DNA of 23,108 nucleotides from Coriobacteriales bacterium (GCA_031268525.1 JAIRXA010000049.1:1-23108), one strand, 5' to 3'; shown: positions 1 to 7,853, counted from the stretch's first letter. Notes: generated by a model not told the origin, from the sequence alone. Program-made: numbers and translations.

Positions 1-1041
1 ATGATCGATTTCACAGAGCTCAACGCACGTATTCCCGCACCGGATGATGAGGCGGCTGCGCGCACGCAGGTCCGGCTCAACAACATCGCAAAACCGGTCG
101 CCAGCCTGGGGGAGCTGGAATCCCTCTTGGTGAGGATTTCCCGGATCGCTCGAACAGATGATATCGCTCTGGCAAAGCGTCAGCTTATCGTATTGGCCGC
201 GGATAACGGCGTGACCGCCCAGGGCGTGGCGGCAACACCGGCCGACATCACCGCCGTCATGGCCTCATTCATGGCCGAGCGACGCAGTTCGGTATGCATC
301 ATGGCCGACACGGTCGCCTGCGACGTCGCGCTTGTCGACATCGGAATGTTCCGACACCTCGACGTTCCGGGCATTGTCGATCTGCACGTGGCCGACGGCA
401 CGGCCGATATGAGCCAAGGTCCGGCCATGAGCAGAGAGCAGGCGCTGCAGGCTATCGAGGTGGGTATCGATCTGGCACACCAGGCCGCCGAACAGGGGTA
501 TCGTCTCATTGCCACCGGTGAGATGGGTATCGGCAACACCTCGACTTCCAGTGCAGTTGCCGCCGTTTTGCTCGGGCGCACCGCGTCAGATATGACCGGC
601 AGGGGAGTGGGCCTGACCGACGAAGGCCTGGCTCATAAGGTTGCGGTCATCTCACAGGCCATTGAGGTCAACCATCCCGATCCCGCGGATGCCTTCGATG
701 TCCTGCGTATGCTCGGCGGCTTTGATATCGCTGCGATGTGTGGCGTGTTTCTGGGCGGAGCGCTGTATGGCGTGCCGGTGATCATCGACGGCTTCATCTC
801 CTCGGTTGCGGCTCTCTGTGCCGTGCGCCTCTGCCCGGCCGCGAGCTACGCGCTCCTGCCGAGCCACCTCTCCGCCGAACCTGCCGCCTGTGCCGTCCTT
901 GCAGAGCTCGGGCTGGAGCCCATCATTCACGCGGGAATGCACCTTGGCGAAGGGACGGGGGCCGTGGCCTTGATCGGCTTGCTCGATCAGGCGGTGGCCG
1001 TCTACGATAAGATGATCACCTACGCCGATATCGGCATGTAG
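1..1041 (+). CDS. cobT: Nicotinate-nucleotide--dimethylbenzimidazole phosphoribosyltransferase (CobT)
   Basis: CobT transfers phosphoribose from nicotinate mononucleotide to the lower-ligand base of cobalamin, giving an alpha-ribazole-5'-phosphate type product in the cytoplasm. The 346-residue product has the family's usual length. Visible motifs are the early AADNGV stretch (residues 66-71, where many homologues have H instead of N), GEMGIGNT at 173-180 and GEGTGA at 316-321. E317 in the last motif coincides with the catalytic glutamate of Salmonella CobT. It begins on the first base of the window, so any promoter or cobalamin riboswitch is out of view and a start further upstream cannot be excluded. 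It heads a run cobT-cobU-cobS. Which base it activates (dimethylbenzimidazole, adenine or a phenol) cannot be read from the sequence. Confidence 0.95.
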   Translation: MIDFTELNARIPAPDDEAAARTQVRLNNIAKPVASLGELESLLVRISRIARTDDIALAKRQLIVLAADNGVTAQGVAATPADITAVMASFMAERRSSVCIMADTVACDVALVDIGMFRHLDVPGIVDLHVADGTADMSQGPAMSREQALQAIEVGIDLAHQAAEQGYRLIATGEMGIGNTSTSSAVAAVLLGRTASDMTGRGVGLTDEGLAHKVAVISQAIEVNHPDPADAFDVLRMLGGFDIAAMCGVFLGGALYGVPVIIDGFISSVAALCAVRLCPAASYALLPSHLSAEPAACAVLAELGLEPIIHAGMHLGEGTGAVALIGLLDQAVAVYDKMITYADIGM

Positions 1042-1093
1042 AGACGCGTGGAGGCACCTGGAGAAGAGGGCGAGCGAGGGAAAGGCTTTATTC

Positions 1094-1612
1094 ATGCGGG
1101 TACTGCTCACGGGTGGCTCGGCCTGCGGCAAGAGCACCTATGCCGAACAGCTGGTTTCGGCGCTGCCTCAGCCGCGTTATTATCTGGCAACGATGCGGCC
1201 CTATGACGCAGAATCGCTGGTGAAGATCGCGCGGCATCAACAGATGCGTCGCGATAAGGGCTTCATCTCGGTGGAACGCGATGTCGATGTGGCAGCGGTT
1301 GAGCTCAAACCAGGAGCTACGGTACTGCTGGAGTGCCTGTGTAACCTGACGGCAAACGAGCTCTTTGACGAGCAGTGCGCGGTGGATGCCGCTGCGTATG
1401 AGCGTATTCTGGCCGCTCTTGCCTCACTGGAAGAACGCTGCGACAATCTCGTCGTCGTCACCAATGACGTGGGCAGTGGCTCTCCCGATGCCTACAACAC
1501 CAGCACCCGCCATTACGTGGAGACCCTCGGGCGTCTCAATGCCGCAGTGGCCGCACGCTTTGATGAGGTCTACGAACTGGTCTGTGGTATCCCCCTCCGT
1601 CTGAAAGGATAG
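1094..1612 (+). CDS. cobU: Adenosylcobinamide kinase / adenosylcobinamide-phosphate guanylyltransferase (CobU)
   Basis: This bifunctional enzyme phosphorylates adenosylcobinamide and then transfers GMP to it, making the GDP-cobinamide that CobS uses. The 172-residue protein has a P-loop GGSACGKS at 7-14. It has the RHxxxRR block with H48, the position equivalent to the histidine that carries GMP in characterised CobU. It also has the late block from TNDVGSG to the terminal GIPLRLKG, which matches the family's C-terminus. The length is close to the usual 170-185 residues. A purine-rich GAGGGAAAGG stretch (1075-1084) precedes the ATG by 9 bases. It lies 52 bases after cobT and 9 bases before cobS. 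All key residues are present, so I regard this copy as the functional one, unlike the second CobU-like gene downstream. Confidence 0.93.
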   Translation: MRVLLTGGSACGKSTYAEQLVSALPQPRYYLATMRPYDAESLVKIARHQQMRRDKGFISVERDVDVAAVELKPGATVLLECLCNLTANELFDEQCAVDAAAYERILAALASLEERCDNLVVVTNDVGSGSPDAYNTSTRHYVETLGRLNAAVAARFDEVYELVCGIPLRLKG

Positions 1613-1621
1613 CTCGCACCG

Positions 1622-2410
1622 ATGATCCTTCTGCGTTCCCTGGCAATGGCGCTCACACTGTTCTCGCGGCTGCCGATGCCCACGCTGGATTGGCAGCGCG
1701 GCAACATGCGCTATGCGCTGGCGGCTTTGCCTCTGGTCGGCGTGTTCCTCGCCCTGCTCCTGCGCGGCTGGCTCTGGTTGTGCACGGTCGCAGATATCGG
1801 GCCACTACTCCTCGCTGCAGGTCTTACCCTGTTGCCGGTGGCCCTGTCCGGTGGCATCCATCTCGATGGTTTCTGTGACACTGCCGACGCCCTGGCCTCG
1901 CGTGCCGAGCCTGAGCGTAAACGCGCCATTCTCAAGGATCCTCACGTCGGGGCATTTGCGGTCATTGCCATCGCCGCATATCTGCTGTTGTATTTTGCTT
2001 TGGCTACTGAATTGGTAAGCGAACATGCGAGCGGCTCTGCGAGCATGAGCAGGCTCATCTGGCTGCTTGGCTGCGCTGCCATTATCAGTCGTGCTCTGGC
2101 CGCGCTCGCCTCGCTGACCTTTCCGAGCGTCAAAGGCGGTGGCCTGCTCGATACCCTGCAGGGAGCATCTGGCAAGCTGGCCGTGGTCATTGGTATTCTG
2201 TGGCTCCTTGCCGCCCTCTGCGTGGCGGCGATCCTCAGCTGGCAGGCCGCACTGGCTCTGGCCGCGGTGGCCGTGGTGGTCATCGTGTATGTGCGCGTCA
2301 TGGCCCTTCGTCAGTTTGGTGGGATGAGTGGAGACCTCGCCGGATTTCTCATCCAATTGATGGAGATCACGTCTCTGGCTGCGCTGCTTATTGTCGGAAA
2401 GGTGGTTTGA
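1622..2410 (+). CDS. cobS: Adenosylcobinamide-GDP ribazoletransferase (cobalamin synthase, CobS)
   Basis: CobS is an integral membrane enzyme that joins adenosyl-GDP-cobinamide to alpha-ribazole or its phosphate to complete the cobalamin nucleotide loop. The 262-residue protein has about six hydrophobic segments. It carries the family signature GGIHLDGFCDTADAL (77-91), whose acidic residues D82, D86 and D89 are the expected metal/diphosphate ligands. KDPHVGAF follows at 105-112 and GGMSGDLAG lies near the C-terminus. The ATG is 9 bases after the cobU stop, and AAAGGA at the cobU 3' end can serve as ribosome binding site. It is followed by the second cobU-like gene after only 3 bases, which indicates one transcript. 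Confidence 0.93.
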   Translation: MILLRSLAMALTLFSRLPMPTLDWQRGNMRYALAALPLVGVFLALLLRGWLWLCTVADIGPLLLAAGLTLLPVALSGGIHLDGFCDTADALASRAEPERKRAILKDPHVGAFAVIAIAAYLLLYFALATELVSEHASGSASMSRLIWLLGCAAIISRALAALASLTFPSVKGGGLLDTLQGASGKLAVVIGILWLLAALCVAAILSWQAALALAAVAVVVIVYVRVMALRQFGGMSGDLAGFLIQLMEITSLAALLIVGKVV

Positions 2411-2413
2411 GGG

Positions 2414-2869
2414 ATGATTCTTGTTATTGGGGCTGCCGCCTCAGGTAAGAGAGAATACGTGCGTTTTTTGGGATATACCGACGAACAGGTGACAGATGCC
2501 GCCCTGAGTATCCCCTCTGGTTGCGCTGGCGGCATTTCGACAGATGGCGTGACCGCCCCTGCGTCAGATGGCGTGACCGCCCTTGCACCAGATGGCGTGA
2601 CTGCCTTTGTCCGAGACGACACGCGTCCCGTGCTTGTCAATCTCCACGAACTTGTTTTCGCCGCCCCTGCGGCGGCACCGGATCTGCTGGAACTGCTGCT
2701 CACCAGGGAGCTTGTGACCTGTGACGAGGTGGGATCAGGCGTCATCCCCGGTGAGCCTCGGGCCCGTGCGGCCCGCGAGGCAAGTGGGCGTCTGTGCAAT
2801 CAGCTCGCTCAACAGGCAGAGAAGGTTGTGCGTCTGGTAGCCGGCATTCCCATCGTCATCAAGGGCTGA
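2414..2869 (+). CDS. Short, divergent CobU-like protein with an internal 8-residue tandem repeat
   Basis: This 151-residue protein belongs to the CobU/CobP family by its two ends: a P-loop-like GAAASGKR at 6-13, and a C-terminal block with DEVGSGVIP (104-112) and the ending AGIPIVIKG. The middle, which in CobU carries the RHxxxRR segment with the guanylylated histidine, is absent. In its place is a linker with three 8-residue repeats (DGVTA plus three variable residues, residues 44-67) encoded by a 24-bp DNA repeat. A kinase role could survive through the P-loop, but classical GMP transfer through that histidine could not. It starts 3 bases after cobS, with AAAGGTGG inside cobS as likely ribosome binding site. 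It may be an accessory or regulatory subunit for cobinamide salvage, or a decaying paralogue; sequence alone does not decide. Confidence 0.75.
   Translation: MILVIGAAASGKREYVRFLGYTDEQVTDAALSIPSGCAGGISTDGVTAPASDGVTALAPDGVTAFVRDDTRPVLVNLHELVFAAPAAAPDLLELLLTRELVTCDEVGSGVIPGEPRARAAREASGRLCNQLAQQAEKVVRLVAGIPIVIKG
2543..2614 (+). repeat. Three in-frame 24-bp tandem repeats inside the short cobU-like gene
   Basis: Copies lie at 2543-2566, 2567-2590 and 2591-2614. Each begins GATGGCGTGAC and encodes DGVTA plus three variable residues. The first two copies are nearly identical and the third diverges at its end. The 24-base period keeps the frame, so copy-number change would alter the linker length without breaking the gene. 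Confidence 0.9.
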
Positions 2870-2884
2870 GGACGAGCGACGACG

Positions 2885-3661
2885 ATGAGGGAACGATGGC
2901 ACATATCGACGATCGCATCCGACGCGCCTCGTCTTGCTCACGAACACGACCTTGGGCTGGAGATCGCGGAGTTCTGCACGCCCTCCAACATGGATCGCGA
3001 CTTTGTCATTTGGGACGCGGTGGTGCGCAAGGCCATTGAGGGTATCCGTGAACAGACCGGCCTCCTTACCCTTCACGCACCCTATGGGGGCCTCTGTCCA
3101 GCCGAAGTTGATCCTCTGATCGTTGAGGTCACGCGTAAGCGCTACGAGCAGGCCTACGCTCTGGCGCAGCGCTATGGCGCCGATCGGCTGATCGTCCACA
3201 GCGGCTATCTGCCTGTGCTGTTCTTTGAGGAGTGGTTCGTTGAGCAATCGGTCGATTTCTGGCGTGAATTCCTACACGATAAGGACGACAGTGTACTCAT
3301 TACTCTGGAGAATGTCTTTGAGCCTGACCCCGTCATTCCGGCTGCGATCGCCAGGGAAGTCGATGACCCTCGGATGCGTCTGTGTCTTGATCTGGGCCAC
3401 GCGAATTGCAGCGGCCATGCCACTCCCGCCTCTGCCTGGGTCGATGCCTTCGCGCCCTGGCTTGCTCATGTGCATGTCCACAACAACAAGGGGCACAGAG
3501 ATGAGCACCTGCCGCCCGATCAGGGTACTCTCGACATCCCCGGCCTCATCGGATGTATTCGCGAAAAAGCCCCCGAGGCCAGCTTCACGCTGGAATGCCG
3601 CGATGGCGCTGCCGGTGTCGATTGGCTCACGCACTTTTATCAGAGTCAGTCACCATCATAG
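2885..3661 (+). CDS. Sugar phosphate isomerase/epimerase-like TIM-barrel protein in the cobalamin operon
   Basis: The 258-residue protein looks like a member of the xylose-isomerase-like / AP-endonuclease-2 TIM-barrel superfamily. Candidate metal-binding residues sit at the usual strand ends: H64 (LHAPYG), H105 (VHSG), E142 (LENVF), D169 and H172 (DLGHAN), H197/H199 (HVHNN) and E237 (LECRD). It is a soluble cytoplasmic protein with no signal peptide. The substrate cannot be named. It follows the short cobU-like gene by 15 bases and ends the cobalamin gene run. No alpha-ribazole phosphatase (CobC) gene is seen here, so a role in lower-ligand or nucleotide-loop chemistry is conceivable, but only by neighbourhood. 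The ATG at 2885 has a weak purine-rich GAGGACGAG upstream. Confidence 0.8.
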   Translation: MRERWHISTIASDAPRLAHEHDLGLEIAEFCTPSNMDRDFVIWDAVVRKAIEGIREQTGLLTLHAPYGGLCPAEVDPLIVEVTRKRYEQAYALAQRYGADRLIVHSGYLPVLFFEEWFVEQSVDFWREFLHDKDDSVLITLENVFEPDPVIPAAIAREVDDPRMRLCLDLGHANCSGHATPASAWVDAFAPWLAHVHVHNNKGHRDEHLPPDQGTLDIPGLIGCIREKAPEASFTLECRDGAAGVDWLTHFYQSQSPS

Positions 3662-3684
3662 TGTCTGCATGAACACAGAACCGT

Positions 3685-3690
3685 TATACT
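3685..3690 (+). promoter_or_regulatory. -10-like element placed for a leaderless transcript of the phosphate transporter gene
   Basis: TATACT ends 7 bases before the ATG at 3698. No Shine-Dalgarno-like purine run lies between it and the start codon. Transcription starting the usual 6-8 bases downstream would begin at or next to the ATG, giving a leaderless mRNA. The -35 region (around 3662-3667) is not a good match, so this is only moderately supported. Confidence 0.4.
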
Positions 3691-3697
3691 GCGCCTT

Positions 3698-4690
3698 ATG
3701 AATTTTATCCTTGTCTGCGTTGTGATATTTGCCGTCGTCTTCGAATTCATCAATGGATTCCATGACACGGCAAACGCAATCGCAACCTCCGTCTATACCC
3801 GGGCACTTTCGGTCGGCGCGGCCATCGCGCTGGCAGCGGTCATGAATTTTCTCGGCGCCCTGGTCTTTGAAGGTGTCGCGCATACCATCAGTGAAGGCCT
3901 CGTCTCCACCGCACTCGAAGAATACGTGGTGCTTGCAGCTCTCATCGGGGCCATCATCTGGAATCTCTTCACCTGGTGGCGGGCGATTCCCTCGTCCTCC
4001 TCGCATGCCCTGATCGGCGCGCTGGTGGGTGCGACCCTCGTACATACCTTTCAGATGGACTCGGTTATCTGGTCGGGAGTGGGGTGGAAAGTCATTTTGC
4101 CGCTCTTCACCTCACCGTTTATCGGATTCGTCCTTGGTTTTGGCATCATGAAGTTCATCAACTGGGTTTGCGTACGTATAGCTCGCAATCGGGTTAACAA
4201 GGTCTTCTCCAGGCTTCAGATCATCTCGGCGGCGGCTGTAGCCTTTTCGCATGGCACCAATGATTCCCAGAAGACCATGGGCATCATCACGCTGGCGCTC
4301 TTCACCTCTGGCGTGATCGGCGACGCCTCGCACATTCCGCTGTGGGTTAAGATCCTGTGTGGCGCAACCATTGCGGCGGGAACCTCTGTGGGCGGTTGGA
4401 AAATCATGAAGACCATGGGAAATGGTGTGACGAAGCTTGAGCCCGCCGGCGGTTTCGCGGCGCAGACCTCCTCGGCGGTCGTCATCGAGGTCATGACGGC
4501 GCTCGGCGCCCCGATATCGACCACCCATGTCCTCACGACCTCCGTGATGGGTGTGGGTAGTGCGCGACGGCTGAAAGCCGTAAAATGGAGAATTGCGAAG
4601 GATATCGTGATTACCTGGGTGATAACCTTACCGGTGTCGGCGTTTCTCGGTGGTCTCATGACCTTCATCATCCAGTTCTTCGTTGCCTGA
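3698..4690 (+). CDS. PiT-family inorganic phosphate transporter
   Basis: The 330-residue polytopic membrane protein carries both duplicated signatures of the PiT (PF01384) family. These are NGFHDTANAIATSV at 19-32 near the N-terminus and the second-half counterpart around residues 184-200 (SHGTNDSQKTMG). Family members are low-affinity symporters that import inorganic phosphate with H+ or Na+; some import sulfate. No DUF47/PhoU-like partner gene is adjacent, although one often accompanies pit genes. The start has no recognisable ribosome binding site and a -10-like TATACT just upstream, suggesting leaderless expression from its own promoter rather than read-through from the cobalamin genes 36 bases earlier. 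Confidence 0.92.
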   Translation: MNFILVCVVIFAVVFEFINGFHDTANAIATSVYTRALSVGAAIALAAVMNFLGALVFEGVAHTISEGLVSTALEEYVVLAALIGAIIWNLFTWWRAIPSSSSHALIGALVGATLVHTFQMDSVIWSGVGWKVILPLFTSPFIGFVLGFGIMKFINWVCVRIARNRVNKVFSRLQIISAAAVAFSHGTNDSQKTMGIITLALFTSGVIGDASHIPLWVKILCGATIAAGTSVGGWKIMKTMGNGVTKLEPAGGFAAQTSSAVVIEVMTALGAPISTTHVLTTSVMGVGSARRLKAVKWRIAKDIVITWVITLPVSAFLGGLMTFIIQFFVA

Positions 4691-4713
4691 CAGAGGCTCT
4701 CCATCAGAGGTTT

Positions 4714-4732
4714 TGGTGCCCCTGAAGCACCA
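4714..4732 (+). terminator. Weak hairpin after the phosphate transporter gene
   Basis: TGGTGC (4714-4719) pairs with GCACCA (4727-4732) around a 7-base loop. The stem is short and no T-run follows, so it is at best a weak transcription terminator or mRNA-end stabiliser. Confidence 0.25.
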
Positions 4733-4756
4733 GACGCTCACTATGGGAGGTGGGAC

Positions 4757-6349
4757 GTGAGTAGTACCGAGAAGCGTTTTGATCTGCAGGTCATCAAGAT
4801 ACCCCGCTCGATCGCCATCAGGCCAAGGGGCCGAACCCTCTCGGCTTGGCCCTGGTTCGTCGCTTTCCTGATTGTGCTGACAGGTTGGGGGTTTGCTGCC
4901 TGGCTTGCGTATCCAGCGAATATCCAGGCAATACCGGTCGAGCCCTTTCAGGCCATTGAGAACTTTGACCTCGCAGCAGTTACTCCCTCGCTGCCCTATA
5001 CCATCTACATAAGCATTCCCTTCATCTGTGGGCTGGTTTCCGTCGACTTCTCCGTTGGCGTCCTCGTCTTTGCAGCAACACAACTGGTTATCTATGCGAT
5101 TATTCTATCTTATGGCGCCTATTGGGTGCGCACCAAGGGAGCTCCACTCTGGCTGACCTTCCTCTTTGCCGTCCTCATTGCGGCAGGATTTTTCTTTGCG
5201 CGCGCGACCTTGATACCCGATCCGGACATGATGGTCGTCGCTTTGTCATTGCTTTTGGTGTTGCGCCTCTACGACGCCGCCTCCGATGGGGGCAAGCTTC
5301 TGAACAGGATGTATTTTGTCATGCAGATACTGACTATCATGGCCTGTATGCTGCTGTGTGACGCTCGAGTCATCGTCCTGGTGGTCCCCACTGCTCTCTG
5401 TATGGTATTTGCTGCGCAATCCCATCGTATTCGCCTGGTAGTGGTCGAGTTGGTCATGTTGGTGGTGTGTCTGGCTATTTCAGGACCGTTCATCTCCCAG
5501 CTCGGTTTCTCGGATACGGGGCTTACGTCATTGATTTCGTGGTCGCCTTCGCAGTTCGCTCTTGCAATCACCCCCGCCTTCATTGCGGTTCCGCTTCTCT
5601 TCGTGCTCTTCATCCTCACCAAACGTCCTCGCTTTCTGATGGTCTACGCACCCTTGATCTTTCTGTGGGTGACAACGATCGTCTTCGGCGGTAGGGAGAG
5701 CTCCCTTTTTGACTTCGCCTATCTTCTCGCCATTCCCTTCCTGCTCTGTATGCCCTTCATACGCGATATCACTTCCGAGAAGAAGGAAATCCGTCGGCAG
5801 ATGCTTGCGGCGCGCAAGGCCCTGCCGCCGGAGCGGCGAGCGCTTGCCGAGCAGGAAATCTGCGATGAGTTGCTGCAACGGCTGAGCAGCCTGGACCCGC
5901 ATGAGGGTTACATCGGCCTGTACGCGGCACTGGGCAGCGAGCTCGCCTTGAATAATCTGGCGGTGCGCCTGGGTGCACGGGGTTATCGGATCGCCTACCC
6001 AGCGATGCTTTCTACTACTGAGATGGACTTCTATACGACCGCGAACTCAGCTCTCAGCGAACTGAACTCGACGACCTTGCTCTCTGCGCCCAACAAGATC
6101 ATGGGGCACAGGCAACTCGAAACCCTCCAACATGTCCCGCCCTCACGGATAAGCGCGCTTGTCGTGCCTGCTGTTGCCTTCGACAAGCAGGGCTATCGTC
6201 TGGGCCAGGGCGGTGGCTATTATGATCGCTATCTGCGTCGGGTTAATAAGCGCGTCCCCACCTGGGGAGCGGGTTTCAAGGAGCAAATGCTTGATTCTCT
6301 GCCGGTGGAACGCCACGATAAGCGCCTGAAGAGCGTGATCGTTGCCTAG
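4757..6349 (+). CDS. Polytopic membrane domain fused to 5-formyltetrahydrofolate cyclo-ligase
   Basis: Residues 342-528 of this 530-residue protein form a complete 5-formyltetrahydrofolate cyclo-ligase (MTHFS/5-FCL). That enzyme uses ATP to convert 5-formyl-THF to 5,10-methenyl-THF. The domain opens with the typical basic KKEIRRQMLAARKAL and contains the nucleotide/substrate loop GQGGGYYDR at 483-491. Residues 1-340 are a membrane region with roughly nine hydrophobic segments, which I do not recognise beyond a loose resemblance to polytopic glycosyltransferase scaffolds. The reading frame is open throughout, so the fusion is real in this sequence. The GTG start at 4757 is preceded by GGGAGGTGGG. 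The cyclo-ligase part has normal length, so it is probably active and tethered to the inner face of the membrane. purB follows 45 bases later, consistent with folate/purine metabolism. Confidence 0.88.
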   Translation: MSSTEKRFDLQVIKIPRSIAIRPRGRTLSAWPWFVAFLIVLTGWGFAAWLAYPANIQAIPVEPFQAIENFDLAAVTPSLPYTIYISIPFICGLVSVDFSVGVLVFAATQLVIYAIILSYGAYWVRTKGAPLWLTFLFAVLIAAGFFFARATLIPDPDMMVVALSLLLVLRLYDAASDGGKLLNRMYFVMQILTIMACMLLCDARVIVLVVPTALCMVFAAQSHRIRLVVVELVMLVVCLAISGPFISQLGFSDTGLTSLISWSPSQFALAITPAFIAVPLLFVLFILTKRPRFLMVYAPLIFLWVTTIVFGGRESSLFDFAYLLAIPFLLCMPFIRDITSEKKEIRRQMLAARKALPPERRALAEQEICDELLQRLSSLDPHEGYIGLYAALGSELALNNLAVRLGARGYRIAYPAMLSTTEMDFYTTANSALSELNSTTLLSAPNKIMGHRQLETLQHVPPSRISALVVPAVAFDKQGYRLGQGGGYYDRYLRRVNKRVPTWGAGFKEQMLDSLPVERHDKRLKSVIVA

Positions 6350-6394
6350 GGGGTGCCGATTGATTGCTTGTCCGTCGGAAGGGAAGGGAAGCGT

Positions 6395-7759
6395 ATGATC
6401 GAGCGGTATACCCGTGAGCAGATGCGACATATCTTCAGCTTGGAGAACAAGTACGCACTGTGGACGGAGATCGAGGTGTTGGCCTGCGAAGCCCAGGCCC
6501 AGCTCGGGCAGATTGGGATCACGGCCGACGAAGCGGCGTGGATTCGCGAGCACGCCGGGTTCAGCGTCGAGCGCATCGACGAGATCGAAGCGACCACGAA
6601 TCATGACGTCATAGCCTTTCTCACCGATCTGGGTGAGCATATCGACGCCGAGCTTCCCGAGGGCACCGAGCTTTCCGAGCTTCCCGAAGACAACGGAAGC
6701 ACTCTCAAGCCTTCGCGCTGGGTGCACTATGGTATGACCTCTTCCGACCTGGGCGACACGGCATTGTGCTGTCAGACCACCCAGGCTCTCGACCTGATCG
6801 CCACGGGTCTCAACGCGCTCATCGAGATCACGCGTTGTCGGGCGTTGGAGACCAAAGACGTCCTTTGTGTCGGGCGCACCCACGGTATCCACGCAGAGCC
6901 GATGACCTTCGGCATGAAGTTCGCCTCCTGGACCTGGGCGTTGCGACGGGCCGTTGAGCGCGTACGTGCGGCGCGGGTTGCGATGGCGGTCGGTGCGATC
7001 AGTGGCGCGGTCGGCAGCTATTCGAGCATCGATCCCTTCGTCGAGGAATATGTCTGTGAGCATCTTGGGCTTGTGCCCGACCCGCTTTCGACCCAGGTCG
7101 TAGCGCGTGATCGCCACGCGCAGGCCGCCAGCGCTTTGGCGATTGCGGCTGCCAGTCTTGAGCAGATCGCCACTGAGGTGCGGGCCCTCCAGAAGAGCGA
7201 TACCCTCGAGGCAGAAGAGCCCTTCACGCTTGGCCAGAAAGGTTCGTCGGCCATGCCGCATAAGCGCAACCCCATCACCTGCGAACGCGTCTGTGGCTTG
7301 GCGCGCGTTGTCAAGGCAAACACCCAGGTCGCCCTCGATGATGTGGCGCTGTGGCATGAGCGCGATATTTCCCACAGCTCTGCCGAACGAGTTGCCTTTT
7401 TTGATAGCTTCATAGCATTAGACTATATGCTCGCAAAAATGCGTTGGGTCTTGGAAGGCCTGGTCATCTACCCCGAGAATTGTCGGGCTAATCTGGAGCG
7501 TACCCGTGGCCTGATCTTTTCCAGCAAGGTACTGTTGACGCTGGTGGACGGTGGGCTTTCGCGTGAGGATGCCTACACCATCGTTCAACGCAACGCGATG
7601 GCGGTTTGGGACGATATCCAAAATGCACGCCCCGGTGCGAGTTTTCGCGAACGCATCGAGGCCGATCCTGAAGCTCCTCTGTCTGCGGAGCAACTCGATG
7701 TCATCTTTGACCCCTGGGCCTTTCTCGGTCAAATCGACCTGCTCTTCAAGCGGCTGTAG
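6395..7759 (+). CDS. purB: Adenylosuccinate lyase (PurB)
   Basis: PurB removes fumarate from SAICAR and from adenylosuccinate, two steps of purine and AMP synthesis, in the cytoplasm. The 454-residue protein has the fumarase/aspartase superfamily signature GSSAMPHKRNP at 283-293, which holds the flexible catalytic serine loop. It also has TSSDLGDTA and GRTHGIHAEP earlier. I place the start at the ATG at 6395 because GGGAAGGGAAG lies directly upstream and the protein then begins with the typical MIERYTREQM. A GTG 42 bases earlier is open but would add an atypical N-terminus and overlap the approach from the previous stop. It follows the folate cyclo-ligase fusion gene. Confidence 0.95.
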   Translation: MIERYTREQMRHIFSLENKYALWTEIEVLACEAQAQLGQIGITADEAAWIREHAGFSVERIDEIEATTNHDVIAFLTDLGEHIDAELPEGTELSELPEDNGSTLKPSRWVHYGMTSSDLGDTALCCQTTQALDLIATGLNALIEITRCRALETKDVLCVGRTHGIHAEPMTFGMKFASWTWALRRAVERVRAARVAMAVGAISGAVGSYSSIDPFVEEYVCEHLGLVPDPLSTQVVARDRHAQAASALAIAAASLEQIATEVRALQKSDTLEAEEPFTLGQKGSSAMPHKRNPITCERVCGLARVVKANTQVALDDVALWHERDISHSSAERVAFFDSFIALDYMLAKMRWVLEGLVIYPENCRANLERTRGLIFSSKVLLTLVDGGLSREDAYTIVQRNAMAVWDDIQNARPGASFRERIEADPEAPLSAEQLDVIFDPWAFLGQIDLLFKRL

Positions 7760-7794
7760 GCGAAGGCTCAGGTCTGAGCTGCAGGAAGTAACAG

Positions 7795-7833
7795 TTTGAG
7801 GACCCCTCGAGGGATCCTCGAGGGGTCCTCAAA
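7795..7833. other. Perfect 18-bp inverted repeat (hairpin) after purB
   Basis: TTTGAGGACCCCTCGAGG at 7795-7812 and its exact reverse complement at 7816-7833 flank the 3-base loop GAT. It lies 35 bases after the purB stop and before the next gene's promoter-like sequence. The stem is very stable but starts with T and ends with A on both strands, so it lacks a U-tract. It may be an I-shaped (U-less) terminator, a transcript-protecting stem or a protein-binding palindrome. Confidence 0.8.
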
Positions 7834-7853
7834 AGGTGAAGATACAACTGTGT

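Noticed and set aside
1..60. Cobalamin riboswitch before cobT
   Set aside because: The window starts at the cobT start codon, so nothing upstream can be seen.
6353..6394. GTG start of purB 42 bases upstream
   Set aside because: It has no ribosome binding site, while the ATG at 6395 has a strong one and gives the family's normal N-terminus.
6143..7375. Long open frame on the minus strand opposite purB
   Set aside because: It has no family resemblance, has no ribosome binding site I trust, and lies antisense to a clearly identified purB; it reflects the GC-rich codon pattern.
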